A DNA stretch of 64,000 nucleotides from JBBDQZ01 sp040905705 (GTDB lineage Bacteria > Bacteroidota > Rhodothermia > Balneolales > Natronogracilivirgulaceae): contig JBBDQZ010000029.1 in NCBI GenBank assembly GCA_040905705.1, positions 62,001 through 126,000 of the forward strand, read 5' to 3'. Shown here in pieces: positions 33,746 to 43,504 of the stretch; the first letter of the stretch is position 1; each line of letters starts with the position of its first letter. Made by a program: the position numbers and the translations under genes. The notes under the pieces are model-generated. The model did not search any database, had not been told where the DNA came from, and saw nothing but the letters and a program-made list of their open reading frames with translations.

Positions 33746-35737
33746 ATGGGTAAAATATTCCGGAGACTTCGCATTCAATATTTCATAGGGATGGCTCTTT
33801 TTATGTTCTCAATTCCGCTGGACAGCACAGCCCAGGACGAGGCGGGAGCAAATACCGAACATCTCCCCGATTCGATTATCACCCGTCATCTCAATGAGTT
33901 GGTGGTCAGTGCACGTCGCACTCCGGTTCTTCGCTCCGATGTAATGCGTTCGCTTCAAATTATCCAACGGCAGCAAATTCGAGAATCATCGGCCCGGGAT
34001 CTTGCTGGACTGCTTTCGTCGGTGCGCAGTGTAGACATTCGGAATCGGGGTACTTTCGGCATGCAGGCTGATGTGAATGTACGGGGAGGGACATTTGATC
34101 AAACGCTTGTACTGCTTAATGGCATAAATGTTACCGATCCTCAAACCGGCCATCACAATTTGAATGTACCGGTAGACCTGCAAAGCATCGAACGAATCGA
34201 GATTTTACATGGGCCGGGAGCCCGCGTATTCGGTCCGAATGCTTTTAACGGTGCTATCAATATTATCACAAAAGAGCCCGGGGAGCCCCATGTCAGTACA
34301 TCACTTGCCGGCGGGCAATACCGTTTTGGGTCGGCAGGAATTTCAAGCGGATTCAGCAGCGGTCCGGTGAATCATCATATCTCCCTTCATGGAATGACTA
34401 CAAACGGTTTTACTCATAATACCGATTTTAAGGCCGGCAATATTTTTTACAGGTCACATATAGGACTGAAATCCGGGAGAATGGACCTGCAGGCCGGATA
34501 CAATGAGAAGGCATTCGGTGCCAACAGCTTCTACACGGCGGCTTTCCCGAATCAATATGAGCATACCCGCACCGGTTTTGCTTCATTGCGCTGGTTGCCG
34601 GACGGCTCATTACGTCTGACCCCTGCTGTTTACTGGCGCCGGCATCATGACCGTTTCGAGCTGTTCCGGGATGAGGCGCCTGACTGGTATGCCGGACACA
34701 ATTACCACAGAACCGATATTATTGGTGCATCGCTAAACTGGGCTCATGTAAATCGATTCGGAACCAGTTCTGCCGGTTTTGATTATCGTTATGAGCATAT
34801 TTTCAGCAATGTATTGGGCAAGGAACTGGACAGTCCCATGCGCGTTTCGGGTTATGAAGATGCTTACTTTACACACTCCTATCAGCGTCACGGCGTGAGC
34901 CTGATGCTGGAACATAGTATTTCACACGGACCCGTTTCGCTTTCCGGGGGGACATTGATTTATTCTAATACCGATCTGGATTCACCGGTTACGCTATTTC
35001 CGGGTATTGATGCGGGCTGGCATTTTCTTGAACAGTGGCGCTGGTATGTTACAGCTAACCGCACATTGCGCTTACCGACTTTTACCGACCTTTTTTACGA
35101 AGGCCCGAGCAATCTGGGTAACCCGCTGCTTGAACCCGAAGAAGCTATCTCTCTGGAAACGGGGATTAAAAGTACCTGGATGGGTCTGACGTTGGATGTC
35201 GCGGTTTTTCGCAGGTGGGGTGTGAATATGATTGATTGGATTCGCAGACCCGAAGACGATCTTTGGCGCAGCGAAAACCTGACAGAGGTCAATGTTACCG
35301 GGTTCGAAACAGGGGTGCTGATTCCGCTTGGAGATCAACAAAATACCGGTGTGGCATCCCGAAGCCTGTCTCTGCAATATGCATATATTCATGCCGATAA
35401 GCACAGCGGGGATTTTTTGTCCAACTATGCGATGGAGCACCTGAAACATAAACTGAATGTGTCATTCAGCCATCCGGCCACCCGCCATGGGGGAGTCCGT
35501 ACCACGCTGGTATGGCAGGACAGAGCCGGTAGTTTTATGTATTATGAGGATGCCGAAGAAATTGAAATACGGGAATTCGATCCATTCTGGATGATAGACC
35601 TCCGTGCCTATTACCATCTTGGACAGGTGGTATTGTTTGGGGAAGCCTCGAATATCCTGAATACACAGTATTTCGATATTGGCAGTGTTCCGCAACCTGG
35701 CCGCTGGATTAGGGGAGGACTCGAACTTGATTTTTGA
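33746..35737 (+). CDS. TonB-dependent outer membrane receptor
   Basis: The protein has 663 residues, in the range of BtuB-type receptors. An N-terminal signal peptide (about 1-30, ending near STAQD) is followed by a TonB-box-like LNELVVSARRTPV. The plug domain (about 50-165) contains RDLAGLLSSVRSVDIRNRG, VNVRGGTFDQTLVLLNGINV and the classic IERIEILHGPGARVFG then NAFNGAINIITK. The remainder is a beta-barrel ending in the outer-membrane signal GGLELDF. It takes up a substrate too large for porins (a metal chelate, vitamin B12 or a glycan fragment) using TonB energy. It has no transport partners next to it, so the substrate is unknown. It is preceded by a structured leader. Confidence 0.9.
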   Translation: MGKIFRRLRIQYFIGMALFMFSIPLDSTAQDEAGANTEHLPDSIITRHLNELVVSARRTPVLRSDVMRSLQIIQRQQIRESSARDLAGLLSSVRSVDIRNRGTFGMQADVNVRGGTFDQTLVLLNGINVTDPQTGHHNLNVPVDLQSIERIEILHGPGARVFGPNAFNGAINIITKEPGEPHVSTSLAGGQYRFGSAGISSGFSSGPVNHHISLHGMTTNGFTHNTDFKAGNIFYRSHIGLKSGRMDLQAGYNEKAFGANSFYTAAFPNQYEHTRTGFASLRWLPDGSLRLTPAVYWRRHHDRFELFRDEAPDWYAGHNYHRTDIIGASLNWAHVNRFGTSSAGFDYRYEHIFSNVLGKELDSPMRVSGYEDAYFTHSYQRHGVSLMLEHSISHGPVSLSGGTLIYSNTDLDSPVTLFPGIDAGWHFLEQWRWYVTANRTLRLPTFTDLFYEGPSNLGNPLLEPEEAISLETGIKSTWMGLTLDVAVFRRWGVNMIDWIRRPEDDLWRSENLTEVNVTGFETGVLIPLGDQQNTGVASRSLSLQYAYIHADKHSGDFLSNYAMEHLKHKLNVSFSHPATRHGGVRTTLVWQDRAGSFMYYEDAEEIEIREFDPFWMIDLRAYYHLGQVVLFGEASNILNTQYFDIGSVPQPGRWIRGGLELDF

Positions 35738-35791
35738 TCAGGTGGTGCGTTCACCGATTCTATTCTGCAAATGGAAAAGCACACACCCGCT

Positions 35792-36229
35792 TCAGTATGC
35801 AGCCATATCAATAACCTTGTCATGAAACGCCTCTTCTTCTGATTCCAAAGAAGCGACCATGGTGGTGTAGGCTTTTAAACGGATCCTGTTTTCAGGATGC
35901 TCAAGAGCAAGATTTCTTAACAGATCTGTGAGGAGCGGCGAAGCTGGGCTGTCCGCATTGTCAAGTTCAATAGAAATCCGGTTCATGATCGTTTCAAGTA
36001 CCCCGGATCGTCGCTTGCCACGAACTTCATCATAAAGATGCTCCGTAAGTAATCCGAGTGAATCGGAGGGCAGTGATACATCCTCAATGTGAGTTACCCA
36101 CTCTGTATCGGAAGTTTTTGCATGTCTGGTGAGCAAACTGTCTCGTACCAATAAAATGGTGAACAGAAAGGCAATTGGAAGAATTGTTACAAGTAGGATA
36201 GTTTGAGTATGGCTAAAATGTTTTATCAT
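35792..36229 (-). CDS. Small membrane-anchored protein of unknown function
   Basis: The protein has 145 residues with one N-terminal membrane segment (TILLVTILPIAFLFTILLV, about residues 10-28). A soluble, helix-rich, acidic part follows (SDTEWVTHIEDVSLPSDSLG, then YDEVRGKRRSGVLETIMNRI and LLTDLLRNLALEHPENRIR). The helical pattern hints at a short HEAT-like or coiled repeat, but I do not recognise a family. It converges on the TonB receptor (54 bp apart) and has its start in the large AT-rich gap, so that gap should contain its promoter. The reading frame looks real because of the coherent anchor-plus-domain layout and the A-rich leader. Confidence 0.6.
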   Translation of the reverse strand: MIKHFSHTQTILLVTILPIAFLFTILLVRDSLLTRHAKTSDTEWVTHIEDVSLPSDSLGLLTEHLYDEVRGKRRSGVLETIMNRISIELDNADSPASPLLTDLLRNLALEHPENRIRLKAYTTMVASLESEEEAFHDKVIDMAAY

Positions 36230-36889
36230 AGGGTTCTCTTTTTATTACAATGTAAATGATTAGTTTTTTATTTCTTTATATAATACATCTATTTGTTTAA
36301 AAACATATTTGTAAAATATATTTTATATGTCCGTAATTCATACATTTTTAATACTGACAATATAACCATATTGAAAACAAAATAGTTCCTAATTGTTTAA
36401 AAAAAGCGATTATTAAAAAATAATAGTTTTTACTGAAAGGGCTTTTTTAACTATAAAATCAGGATTAAATAAATAAGACTAAAAAATCTTTTTAAAGATG
36501 ATAGCGCTTTTTTAATTTGTTTATGATGATAAAAACGCTTTCATAAAAATATTATAAAATAATGTATAAAAGTAATATTGGAAGGGCTTTTAATTATGAT
36601 AAATAAAGCAGAAAATAATATAATTATAATACAGTGTAATTATGACAATGTGATTTTAGGCAAAAGATTATATTGTCCCGAATAAACCTCGAACGGGTTT
36701 TTGGGAAAACAGGGGTATCGAATTTTTAAACCGGGGACGGTGAATTATTGAAATATTTTTAATCCTTATACCCTGAAGCATATTTTATCGTTGGAGAAAC
36801 AGATACGTTCTAAGTGAACAGGTATCTGATCATAATCAGTATAGCACTGTATGTCAATTATCAACCGAAGATAAAAAACAGGAAACGGT
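36230..36889. promoter_or_regulatory. 660-bp AT-rich non-coding region upstream of pruA, with repeated GGCTTTT-like boxes
   Basis: No gene is visible here. The DNA is strongly AT-rich and carries at least four related boxes of the form RGCGCTTTT or GGGCTTTT followed by T/A: near 36437-36450, 36503-36514, 36533-36543 (ACGCTTTCAT) and 36581-36596, with a complementary AAAAGCGATTA at about 36402. A TTTG at 36292-36295 and TATATTTT at 36317-36324 lie 21 bases apart, the spacing of a Bacteroidota-type promoter. CCCG/CGGG at 36677-36697 followed by TTTTT may be a weak terminator. It probably contains divergent promoters for the small anchored protein and for pruA. Confidence 0.4.
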
Positions 36890-38518
36890 ATGTCCCAGGC
36901 TTATTTCAAAGTACCCATCCCAATGAATGAACCCTACAATTCTTATGCACCAGGTACACCCGAGCGTGAAGAACTCAAAATAATGCTCAGGAAAATGCGA
37001 TCCCGCGAAGTGGAGATTCCGTTGATTATCGGAGGAGAGGAAGTACGCACCGGCGACACCATGGATGTAGTCATGCCGCATAATCACGATCATAAACTTG
37101 CAACATTGTATAATGCAGGAAAAAAAGAGACTAATATGGCTATTGAAGCAGCGCTGGACGCACGCTCACAATGGGCAAATACACCGTGGGAGGAGCGTGT
37201 TTCCGTTTTTCTAAAAGCCGCTGATATGCTGACCGGCTCCTGGCGCAGTACCATTAACGCCGCCACCATGCTGGGGCAGTCCAAGACTCCTCATCAGGCC
37301 GAGATTGAAGCCGTTGGTGAGCTGGCGGATTTTTTTCGCTTTAATGCCTATTATCTGACCGGGATTATGTCCGACCAGCCCTACTCACCTGACGGGATGT
37401 GGAATCGCCTGGAGTATCGTCCGCTGGAAGGTTTCCTGTTTGCGGTCACGCCGTTTAATTTTACTGCTATCGCCGCCAATTTGCCGACATCAATGGCCAT
37501 GTGCGGAAATGTCGTATTATGGAAACCGGCTATCGGATCGATTTACTCCAACTATTATGTAATGAAGCTGTTGATGCAAGCCGGGCTCCCCGCAGGTGTC
37601 ATTAATTTCTTGCCGGGCCCAGGCCCTCCGATAGGAGATACTGTGCTGAAAAGCCCTTATTTTGCCGGGTTACAGTTTACCGGTTCGGTTGCTACTTTTA
37701 ATCACTTATGGAAGGGTGTTGCTTCCAACATTGAAACCTATCACAGTTATCCGCGTATTGTAGGCGAGACCGGTGGCAAGGATTTCATCTTTGTACACAA
37801 TTCTGCGGATGTGCAAGAAGTAACGGTAGCTGCAATACGGGGAGCATTTGAATACCAGGGACAGAAATGTTCAGCTGCATCCCGACTCTATATCCCCGAG
37901 TCATTGTGGCCGGATTTTCGAAAGAACTTTCTGGCCGGGGTGAAAAAGATCAAAACAGGTGATGTGGAGGATTTTTCCAATTTTATGGGAGCTGTTATTG
38001 ATGAGAATGCGTTTAAACGAATTACCGGCTACATCGATTTGGCCAAATCGGCTGACCAGGCCGAAATTATTTCTGGCGGAGGCTATGATGATTCTGTTGG
38101 TTATTTCGTAGAGCCTACAGTAATTCTGACTACCGATCCGCATTTCAAAACAATGGTTGAGGAAATCTTCGGACCGGTACTTACGATTTATGTATATAAG
38201 GACGCTGATTTAGAGGCCACACTGCGTCTTTGTGACGAAACGTCACCCTATGGACTGACCGGGGCCATATTTGCCAAAGATCGTTATGTGGTCAAGCAGA
38301 TGTCCGAACTCCTGCGTAACGCTGCAGGCAACTTCTACATCAATGATAAACCTACTGCAGCTGTAGTTAACCAGCAACCGTTCGGAGGCGCACGCAAGTC
38401 GGGGACCAATGATAAAGCGGGAAGCAAGCAGAATATGCTCCGCTGGCTCTCGGCCCGATCTGTCAAAGAAACTACAGAACCTCCGAAAAACTGGGAATAT
38501 CCTTATATGGAGAGTTAA
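36890..38518 (+). CDS. pruA: L-glutamate gamma-semialdehyde dehydrogenase (1-pyrroline-5-carboxylate dehydrogenase)
   Basis: The protein has 542 residues, the length of the stand-alone bacterial/eukaryotic P5C dehydrogenase (not the PutA fusion). It has NEPYNSYAPGTPEREEL at the N-terminus, VTPFNFTAIAANLP and FTGSVATFNHLWK in the NAD-binding domain, and RIVGETGGKDFIFV. The catalytic Cys is in YQGQKCSAASRLYIP, and EEIFGPVLTIYVY follows. It oxidises glutamate semialdehyde to glutamate with NAD+, the second step of proline degradation. A ribosome-binding site AGGAA precedes the ATG. Its partner proline dehydrogenase is not in the window. It lies behind a long AT-rich region that may hold its control sites. 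Confidence 0.94.
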   Translation: MSQAYFKVPIPMNEPYNSYAPGTPEREELKIMLRKMRSREVEIPLIIGGEEVRTGDTMDVVMPHNHDHKLATLYNAGKKETNMAIEAALDARSQWANTPWEERVSVFLKAADMLTGSWRSTINAATMLGQSKTPHQAEIEAVGELADFFRFNAYYLTGIMSDQPYSPDGMWNRLEYRPLEGFLFAVTPFNFTAIAANLPTSMAMCGNVVLWKPAIGSIYSNYYVMKLLMQAGLPAGVINFLPGPGPPIGDTVLKSPYFAGLQFTGSVATFNHLWKGVASNIETYHSYPRIVGETGGKDFIFVHNSADVQEVTVAAIRGAFEYQGQKCSAASRLYIPESLWPDFRKNFLAGVKKIKTGDVEDFSNFMGAVIDENAFKRITGYIDLAKSADQAEIISGGGYDDSVGYFVEPTVILTTDPHFKTMVEEIFGPVLTIYVYKDADLEATLRLCDETSPYGLTGAIFAKDRYVVKQMSELLRNAAGNFYINDKPTAAVVNQQPFGGARKSGTNDKAGSKQNMLRWLSARSVKETTEPPKNWEYPYMES

Positions 38519-38706
38519 AAATATTAATACTTATCATCACTGGGCAAAAGAAATAGATAAACGACAAGGATGGAGTATGTCCGAACCAAAATTACTTTTC
38601 CAACTTAATGGATGTCAAATCGTCTAAGGATTGAAAAATTTGTTAAAGGAAGGCTTTATTTTATTCCTGTAATTCAGCCACTTCGAACCGGGGTACTCTA
38701 TCATTT

Positions 38707-40032
38707 ATGTCGTTTTCTACACCTGAAAAACTTAAGCATTTGAAAACACAAATTATTTCTTATCTCTGCGTTGTTATACTGGCTTTTACAATGATCACAT
38801 GCGGGGAAAGGGACAGCCAAAATCAGCGATCGGGATCCGGCGGTGGTCCCGGTGGTCTCAGAGGTTGGGGGGAGTCGGGCCGGCAGGCTGTCAGTGTGGA
38901 GGTGTCGCCGGTCTCAACATCGTCAATATCAGACCGGATAACCTCTTTTGGTACAATAAAAGCCCGTGATGTTATTACTATTATACCTCAAATCAGTAAT
39001 CGTATTACCCACATTTATGCTGATCTTGGCGATTCCGTACAACAAGGGGATATTCTTGCCAGAATTTATGATGTTCCATATCGTGACGCTTTGGAACAGG
39101 CTCGTGCTCAACTAAGACAGAGTCGAGTGGCACTGAATCGAGATAGTACGACATTTGAACGACAGAAATTGCTCTATGAGAGAGAAGCCATTAGTACCAG
39201 TGAATTTGAAGAGGTTCAATCGGCTTTTGAGAGCAGCCGTGCCCAGTATGAATCGGCCCGGGCGGCATTGACACAAAGCCGGGAAAATTTGCAGAATGCG
39301 GAAATTCGCTCACCGGTTGATGGTGTTGTGTTAAACCGTACGATTTCCGTGGGCGACCTTGCCCGAACCGGGGAGCCGGTATTTGAAGTGGCCAACCTTA
39401 CCGGCTATGAAACCCGATTGTTTCTGCCGATGCAGGACTGGGAAGCTGTTCGTATCGGCCTTCCCGTTGAAATGCATTTATCCAACCGCGAAGATATTGC
39501 CGCTGAAGGAGAGGTTTCCCGTGTCAGCCCACAACTGAATCCCGGGACCGGACTCGGAGAAGTGGTGGTGAGCCTGACCAATAAAGCCCCTTTCGTTCGG
39601 CAGGGTGCTTTGGTGGAAGCACATATTACCCTGGTCACGCATGACAATACCGTTGTTATTCCGCGATCTTCGATGATCGAGCAAATAGACACCTATATTA
39701 ACCCGGAAACGAATACGGTGGAAATTCAGAGAAATTATGTTGCATTTGTTGCCGTGGGAGACAGTGTGGCCGAAGAGCGTCAACTGGAACTCGGTCTTGA
39801 ACATGGTGAACAGGTTGAGGTTTTGTCCGGTTTGGAAGAAGACGAGAGCCTTATTATCACCGGTCAGAGGAATCTCAGTGACGGTGAACGTATTCGTATT
39901 TCAGACCGTGAGCGCAACCGGGAGCCGGAGCAACGTCTTGGGGAAGCTACTGAAGGTGAACAGCGGGCCGGATACAACCGAGCCCAAGGAAGTCGTCGCA
40001 GTGCGCAAGGCCGCTCAGGAGGGAACCAGTAG
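38707..40032 (+). CDS. RND efflux periplasmic adaptor subunit
   Basis: The protein has 441 residues. An N-terminal hydrophobic stretch ends in TMITC, so it may be a lipoprotein anchored at Cys32, although the lipobox is not ideal. A Gly/Arg-rich linker follows. Next comes the membrane-fusion-protein core: lipoyl half-motif IYADLGDSVQQGDILARIYD, the coiled-coil hairpin with ALEQARAQLRQSRVAL and SEFEEVQSAFESSRAQYESA, the second half-motif AEIRSPVDGVVLNRTISVGD, and beta-barrel and membrane-proximal domains. The tail (from about 400) is low-complexity, rich in Arg, Gly and Gln. It bridges the RND pump and an outer membrane channel. It begins an operon with two RND pumps; no TolC-like gene follows, so the channel comes from elsewhere. 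Confidence 0.9.
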   Translation: MSFSTPEKLKHLKTQIISYLCVVILAFTMITCGERDSQNQRSGSGGGPGGLRGWGESGRQAVSVEVSPVSTSSISDRITSFGTIKARDVITIIPQISNRITHIYADLGDSVQQGDILARIYDVPYRDALEQARAQLRQSRVALNRDSTTFERQKLLYEREAISTSEFEEVQSAFESSRAQYESARAALTQSRENLQNAEIRSPVDGVVLNRTISVGDLARTGEPVFEVANLTGYETRLFLPMQDWEAVRIGLPVEMHLSNREDIAAEGEVSRVSPQLNPGTGLGEVVVSLTNKAPFVRQGALVEAHITLVTHDNTVVIPRSSMIEQIDTYINPETNTVEIQRNYVAFVAVGDSVAEERQLELGLEHGEQVEVLSGLEEDESLIITGQRNLSDGERIRISDRERNREPEQRLGEATEGEQRAGYNRAQGSRRSAQGRSGGNQ

Positions 40033-40035
40033 AAT

Positions 40036-43000
40036 ATGAGAAATTTATCCAAACTTGCTGTAAGTCGGCCAGTTTCCTTTCTGATGGCCAGCTTGATCCT
40101 GATCGGGTTCGGGCTTTTCGGCCTGACGAATCTGCGGCTTAATTTGTATCCGGATGTGTCGTTTCCAACAGTGACAATCTACACTACTTATGAAGGGGTG
40201 GCTCCGGAAGATATAGAGACGCTGATTACAAGGCCTATAGAAGGGACGGTTGGCAGTGTATCCGGTATCCTGAGAGTGCGTTCGCAATCCAGCCAGGGAG
40301 CCTCTGTGGTGCGTCTTAATTTCAGTTGGGGCACCGATCTGTTCATTGCCGAGACCGAAGTACGCAAGCAGCTGGATATGATTCGCCGAAGTCTTCCCCG
40401 GGACGCCGATCAACCCATTGTCTTTTCGTATGATCCGAATGACGAACCGGTGGTTGTGTTAACCCTTACCAGCGAAACACGGAACCCACGCGAATTGCGT
40501 ACCATAGCATCCCAGCAGCTTGAACAGCGACTTGAGCGCATTGAAGGGGTGGCTTCGGCAGCAACCGCTGGTGGTTACGATCGCCGGATCAATATCCGAA
40601 TTCGCAATGCTGACATGCGCACCTACAATCTCAGTATTTCGGATGTTGCCAACACCTTGCGTCAGGAGAACATCCAGGTGCCGGCCGGACAACTGGAGGA
40701 AGGGCAGATGACCTATTCGTTACGTACCGTTAGTGATTTTCGTAATTTTGAGCAAATTCGCCAGACCATTGTCGGGATTAACGAGGGGAATCCGGTATAT
40801 CTGAAGGATGTAGCCTATGTAGAAGATGGTATCGCTCAACCTATCGGAAATGTGCGTGTTCAAGGTAATGACGGTGTGATCATCAATGTATATCGTCAAA
40901 GTGACAGCAATGTGGTAGCCGCCGCCGGTGGCGTTATGCGATCTCTGGACGATTTACGCACTATCCTTCCTGCCGGTGTTCGGCTTGATGTACTTACCAA
41001 TCAGGCGGATTTTATTGAGATGTCGATCCGAAACCTTATTCTGACAGGGTTCCAGGCAATTTTTCTGGTGATGTTTATGCTGCTGCTATTTCTGCGTAGT
41101 GGACGTTCTTCGCTTATTGTTGCCATCTCCATTCCCGTATCGATTATCACGACATTCAGTATTATGCATTGGATGGACGTGAGTTTGAATATCATCTCTT
41201 TATCAGGCCTCACTCTTGCCGTAGGGCTTGTGGTTGACAATGCTGTAGTGGTGCTGGAAAATATTTTCCGATTTAAAGAAGATGGTGAAGAAGGAAGTAT
41301 TTCAGCGGTTAAAGGGGCGAGGGAAGTGGCCGGGCCAGTAGTGATGTCTACACTCACTACACTGGTGGTTTTTCTGCCAATCCTTTTTGTTCCCGGTATT
41401 GCGGGATTACTATTCAGGGACCTCGCTTTGACGGTTTCATTTGCATTGATTGTATCAGTTTTAATGGCACTGACGCTTATCCCAGTGATGGCATCCCGCT
41501 TTTTTAGCTGGGAACAACGACATATTGCGAATAATGAGGGTATGAGCAATGAAGGTCTCACTCGTGATACATCAGATATTACAAACAAGGGCGTACAGCA
41601 AACATCCGGGGAGGCACACTCCCCGTTTAATTCATCTCCATTGCAACGCTTAATATCATGGAGACGCCGATCGATGTTCAATCGCGTACTGAGTATTCCG
41701 GTTTTTCTTTTATTTCTCCCGCTTTATTTCATCTATATATTCCTGTTACGAGCTTTTCATCTGATGGGTGCAGTGTTTGCCCGATTTGTGGCACCGCCCC
41801 TTGGAAGTATGTTCAAGCAACTCGAGATTCACTATCGAAATACCCTTGACGCATTGTTGCCACGCAGTGGTATTGTAGTGCTTATAGCTTTTTTATTACT
41901 GCTTGTATCCTTGCCCGTATTTTATCAACTCGGAGGAGAATTTTTTCCAACTGTAGATGAAAACAGGATCGTGCTGGAAATTCAGCGTGAACCGGGTGTC
42001 AATCTATTTGAGCTTGAGCAAACGATCATACATATTGAAGAGATCATTGCCAGGGAAGTGCCTGAAACCAGGTTACTGGTTTCAGATTATGGCGATAAAA
42101 CAGGAATTGAAGGTGCGGAAAATCCAGGAGGAAATCACGGAATTGTACGGATTGAATTGGTGCCGGTTTGGAAACGGTCACGAAGCCAGATTGAGATTAC
42201 AGATAGGCTGCTGAGAGCGCTTCAGGTCGTGCCCGCGGCCAATATACGGGAGCTGAGGGAAGATCCATTAAGTCCGGACGGTGAAACCGGTCTCATCGTG
42301 CAAATATATGGGTATGATTCGGAAATTCGCGAAAGTATTGCATATGCCGCAATGCAGCAATTGCGAGGAATCGATGGAATTGTCGGATTGTTCAGTTCGG
42401 TTGATCTTGGACGACCGGAATTACGTGTTAATATGGATAGAGAGCGAATTTCAAGGGTAGGAATGACCACGGCACAGGTGACCAGTACCATTAGTGATGC
42501 TATTCGGGGCGATGTGGCAACGACATTTGTAGATGCGGGAATCGAGTTTGAGGTTCTGGTTCAGCTCGAACCATCTGACCGTGCCCATTCCGGTCTTTTG
42601 GAGGAAATTCAAATACGAATACCCGATGGGAGCTGGATGGCTTTGAAAAATCTGGCCAGAATCGAGCGAGTGACCGGCCCGGCGAGTATTCACCGGATCA
42701 ATCAGGAAAGAATGCTTGAGATTAATGCTGATATCGGTGGTATCGATTTACAAACAGCAACGGAAAACACCCGAGAAGTTCTTGACCGGATGAACTGGCC
42801 GGAGGGTTATCGATATGAAATTGGTGGAGCGGCAGACGATCAAAAAGCTTCGTTTTACTATTTGATGATGGCCTTCATGGTGGCTGGATTACTGACTTAT
42901 ATGGTTATGGCGTCACAATTTGAAAGTTTGCTTGAGCCGCTCATTATTATAGTTACCATTCCTCTGGCCCTGACCGGAGTACTGTTAATACTCTGGGTAA

Positions 43001-43398
43001 CCGGAACACCAATCAGTGTAACCGCAATGGTCGGACTTGTCCTGCTCACAGGGATCGTTGTCAACAATGGAATTGTGATGATAGACTATATTAAAATTCT
43101 TCGTTCACGGGGTCAGGATTTGCACCAGGCGATCGTCAATGGTGCTACTCGCAGGTTACGCCCGATTCTGATGACGGCTCTTACAACCATACTTGCGATG
43201 ATTCCATTGGCTTTGCAGCTCGGTGCCGGAGCGGAAACCTGGAGTCCGATGGCTCGAACAGTTGTCGGCGGACTCACAATGTCCACATTTTTAATGTTGA
43301 TTGCTGTTCCATGCATGTACAATATTGTAAACAGAATGGCTGAAAAAGCAGGATTTGCCACTTTAAAAAAAGAGGATCCGTTGATGCAGGAATCTTGA
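40036..43398 (+). CDS. RND multidrug efflux pump (HAE1/AcrB-type), first of a pair
   Basis: Inner-membrane pump of 1120 residues starting 3 bases after the adaptor gene. TM1 begins SRPVSFLMASLILIGFGLFG, then VSFPTVTIYTTYEGVAPEDIE in the porter domain. TM4 carries LAVGLVVDNAVVVLENIFR, where the first Asp of the AcrB DD proton relay is kept but the second is Asn. A polar insertion (about residues 495-560, NNEGMSNEGLTRD, then TSGEAHSPFNSS) between the helix block and the second porter half accounts for the extra length over the usual 1030-1050. It exports drugs, lipids or dyes by proton antiport as part of an asymmetric complex. The second pump gene follows after 106 bp (from its chosen start). 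Confidence 0.92.
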   Translation: MRNLSKLAVSRPVSFLMASLILIGFGLFGLTNLRLNLYPDVSFPTVTIYTTYEGVAPEDIETLITRPIEGTVGSVSGILRVRSQSSQGASVVRLNFSWGTDLFIAETEVRKQLDMIRRSLPRDADQPIVFSYDPNDEPVVVLTLTSETRNPRELRTIASQQLEQRLERIEGVASAATAGGYDRRINIRIRNADMRTYNLSISDVANTLRQENIQVPAGQLEEGQMTYSLRTVSDFRNFEQIRQTIVGINEGNPVYLKDVAYVEDGIAQPIGNVRVQGNDGVIINVYRQSDSNVVAAAGGVMRSLDDLRTILPAGVRLDVLTNQADFIEMSIRNLILTGFQAIFLVMFMLLLFLRSGRSSLIVAISIPVSIITTFSIMHWMDVSLNIISLSGLTLAVGLVVDNAVVVLENIFRFKEDGEEGSISAVKGAREVAGPVVMSTLTTLVVFLPILFVPGIAGLLFRDLALTVSFALIVSVLMALTLIPVMASRFFSWEQRHIANNEGMSNEGLTRDTSDITNKGVQQTSGEAHSPFNSSPLQRLISWRRRSMFNRVLSIPVFLLFLPLYFIYIFLLRAFHLMGAVFARFVAPPLGSMFKQLEIHYRNTLDALLPRSGIVVLIAFLLLLVSLPVFYQLGGEFFPTVDENRIVLEIQREPGVNLFELEQTIIHIEEIIAREVPETRLLVSDYGDKTGIEGAENPGGNHGIVRIELVPVWKRSRSQIEITDRLLRALQVVPAANIRELREDPLSPDGETGLIVQIYGYDSEIRESIAYAAMQQLRGIDGIVGLFSSVDLGRPELRVNMDRERISRVGMTTAQVTSTISDAIRGDVATTFVDAGIEFEVLVQLEPSDRAHSGLLEEIQIRIPDGSWMALKNLARIERVTGPASIHRINQERMLEINADIGGIDLQTATENTREVLDRMNWPEGYRYEIGGAADDQKASFYYLMMAFMVAGLLTYMVMASQFESLLEPLIIIVTIPLALTGVLLILWVTGTPISVTAMVGLVLLTGIVVNNGIVMIDYIKILRSRGQDLHQAIVNGATRRLRPILMTALTTILAMIPLALQLGAGAETWSPMARTVVGGLTMSTFLMLIAVPCMYNIVNRMAEKAGFATLKKEDPLMQES

Positions 43399-43504
43399 AC
43401 AGTATACCCGCTGTTTTCTGTGGAACGGCTAACCGGTTTAAATGTATCCAGCAGGTAACTGTGCATTCCGGCCAGATAACAATGATCAGGACGATTCAAT
43501 CGAT

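Noticed and set aside
38577..38627. 16-codon frame (MSEPKLLF, then QLNGCQIV) between pruA and the RND adaptor with AGGA just upstream
   Set aside because: A fair ribosome-binding site, but too short and not recognisable; could be a leader peptide, without support.
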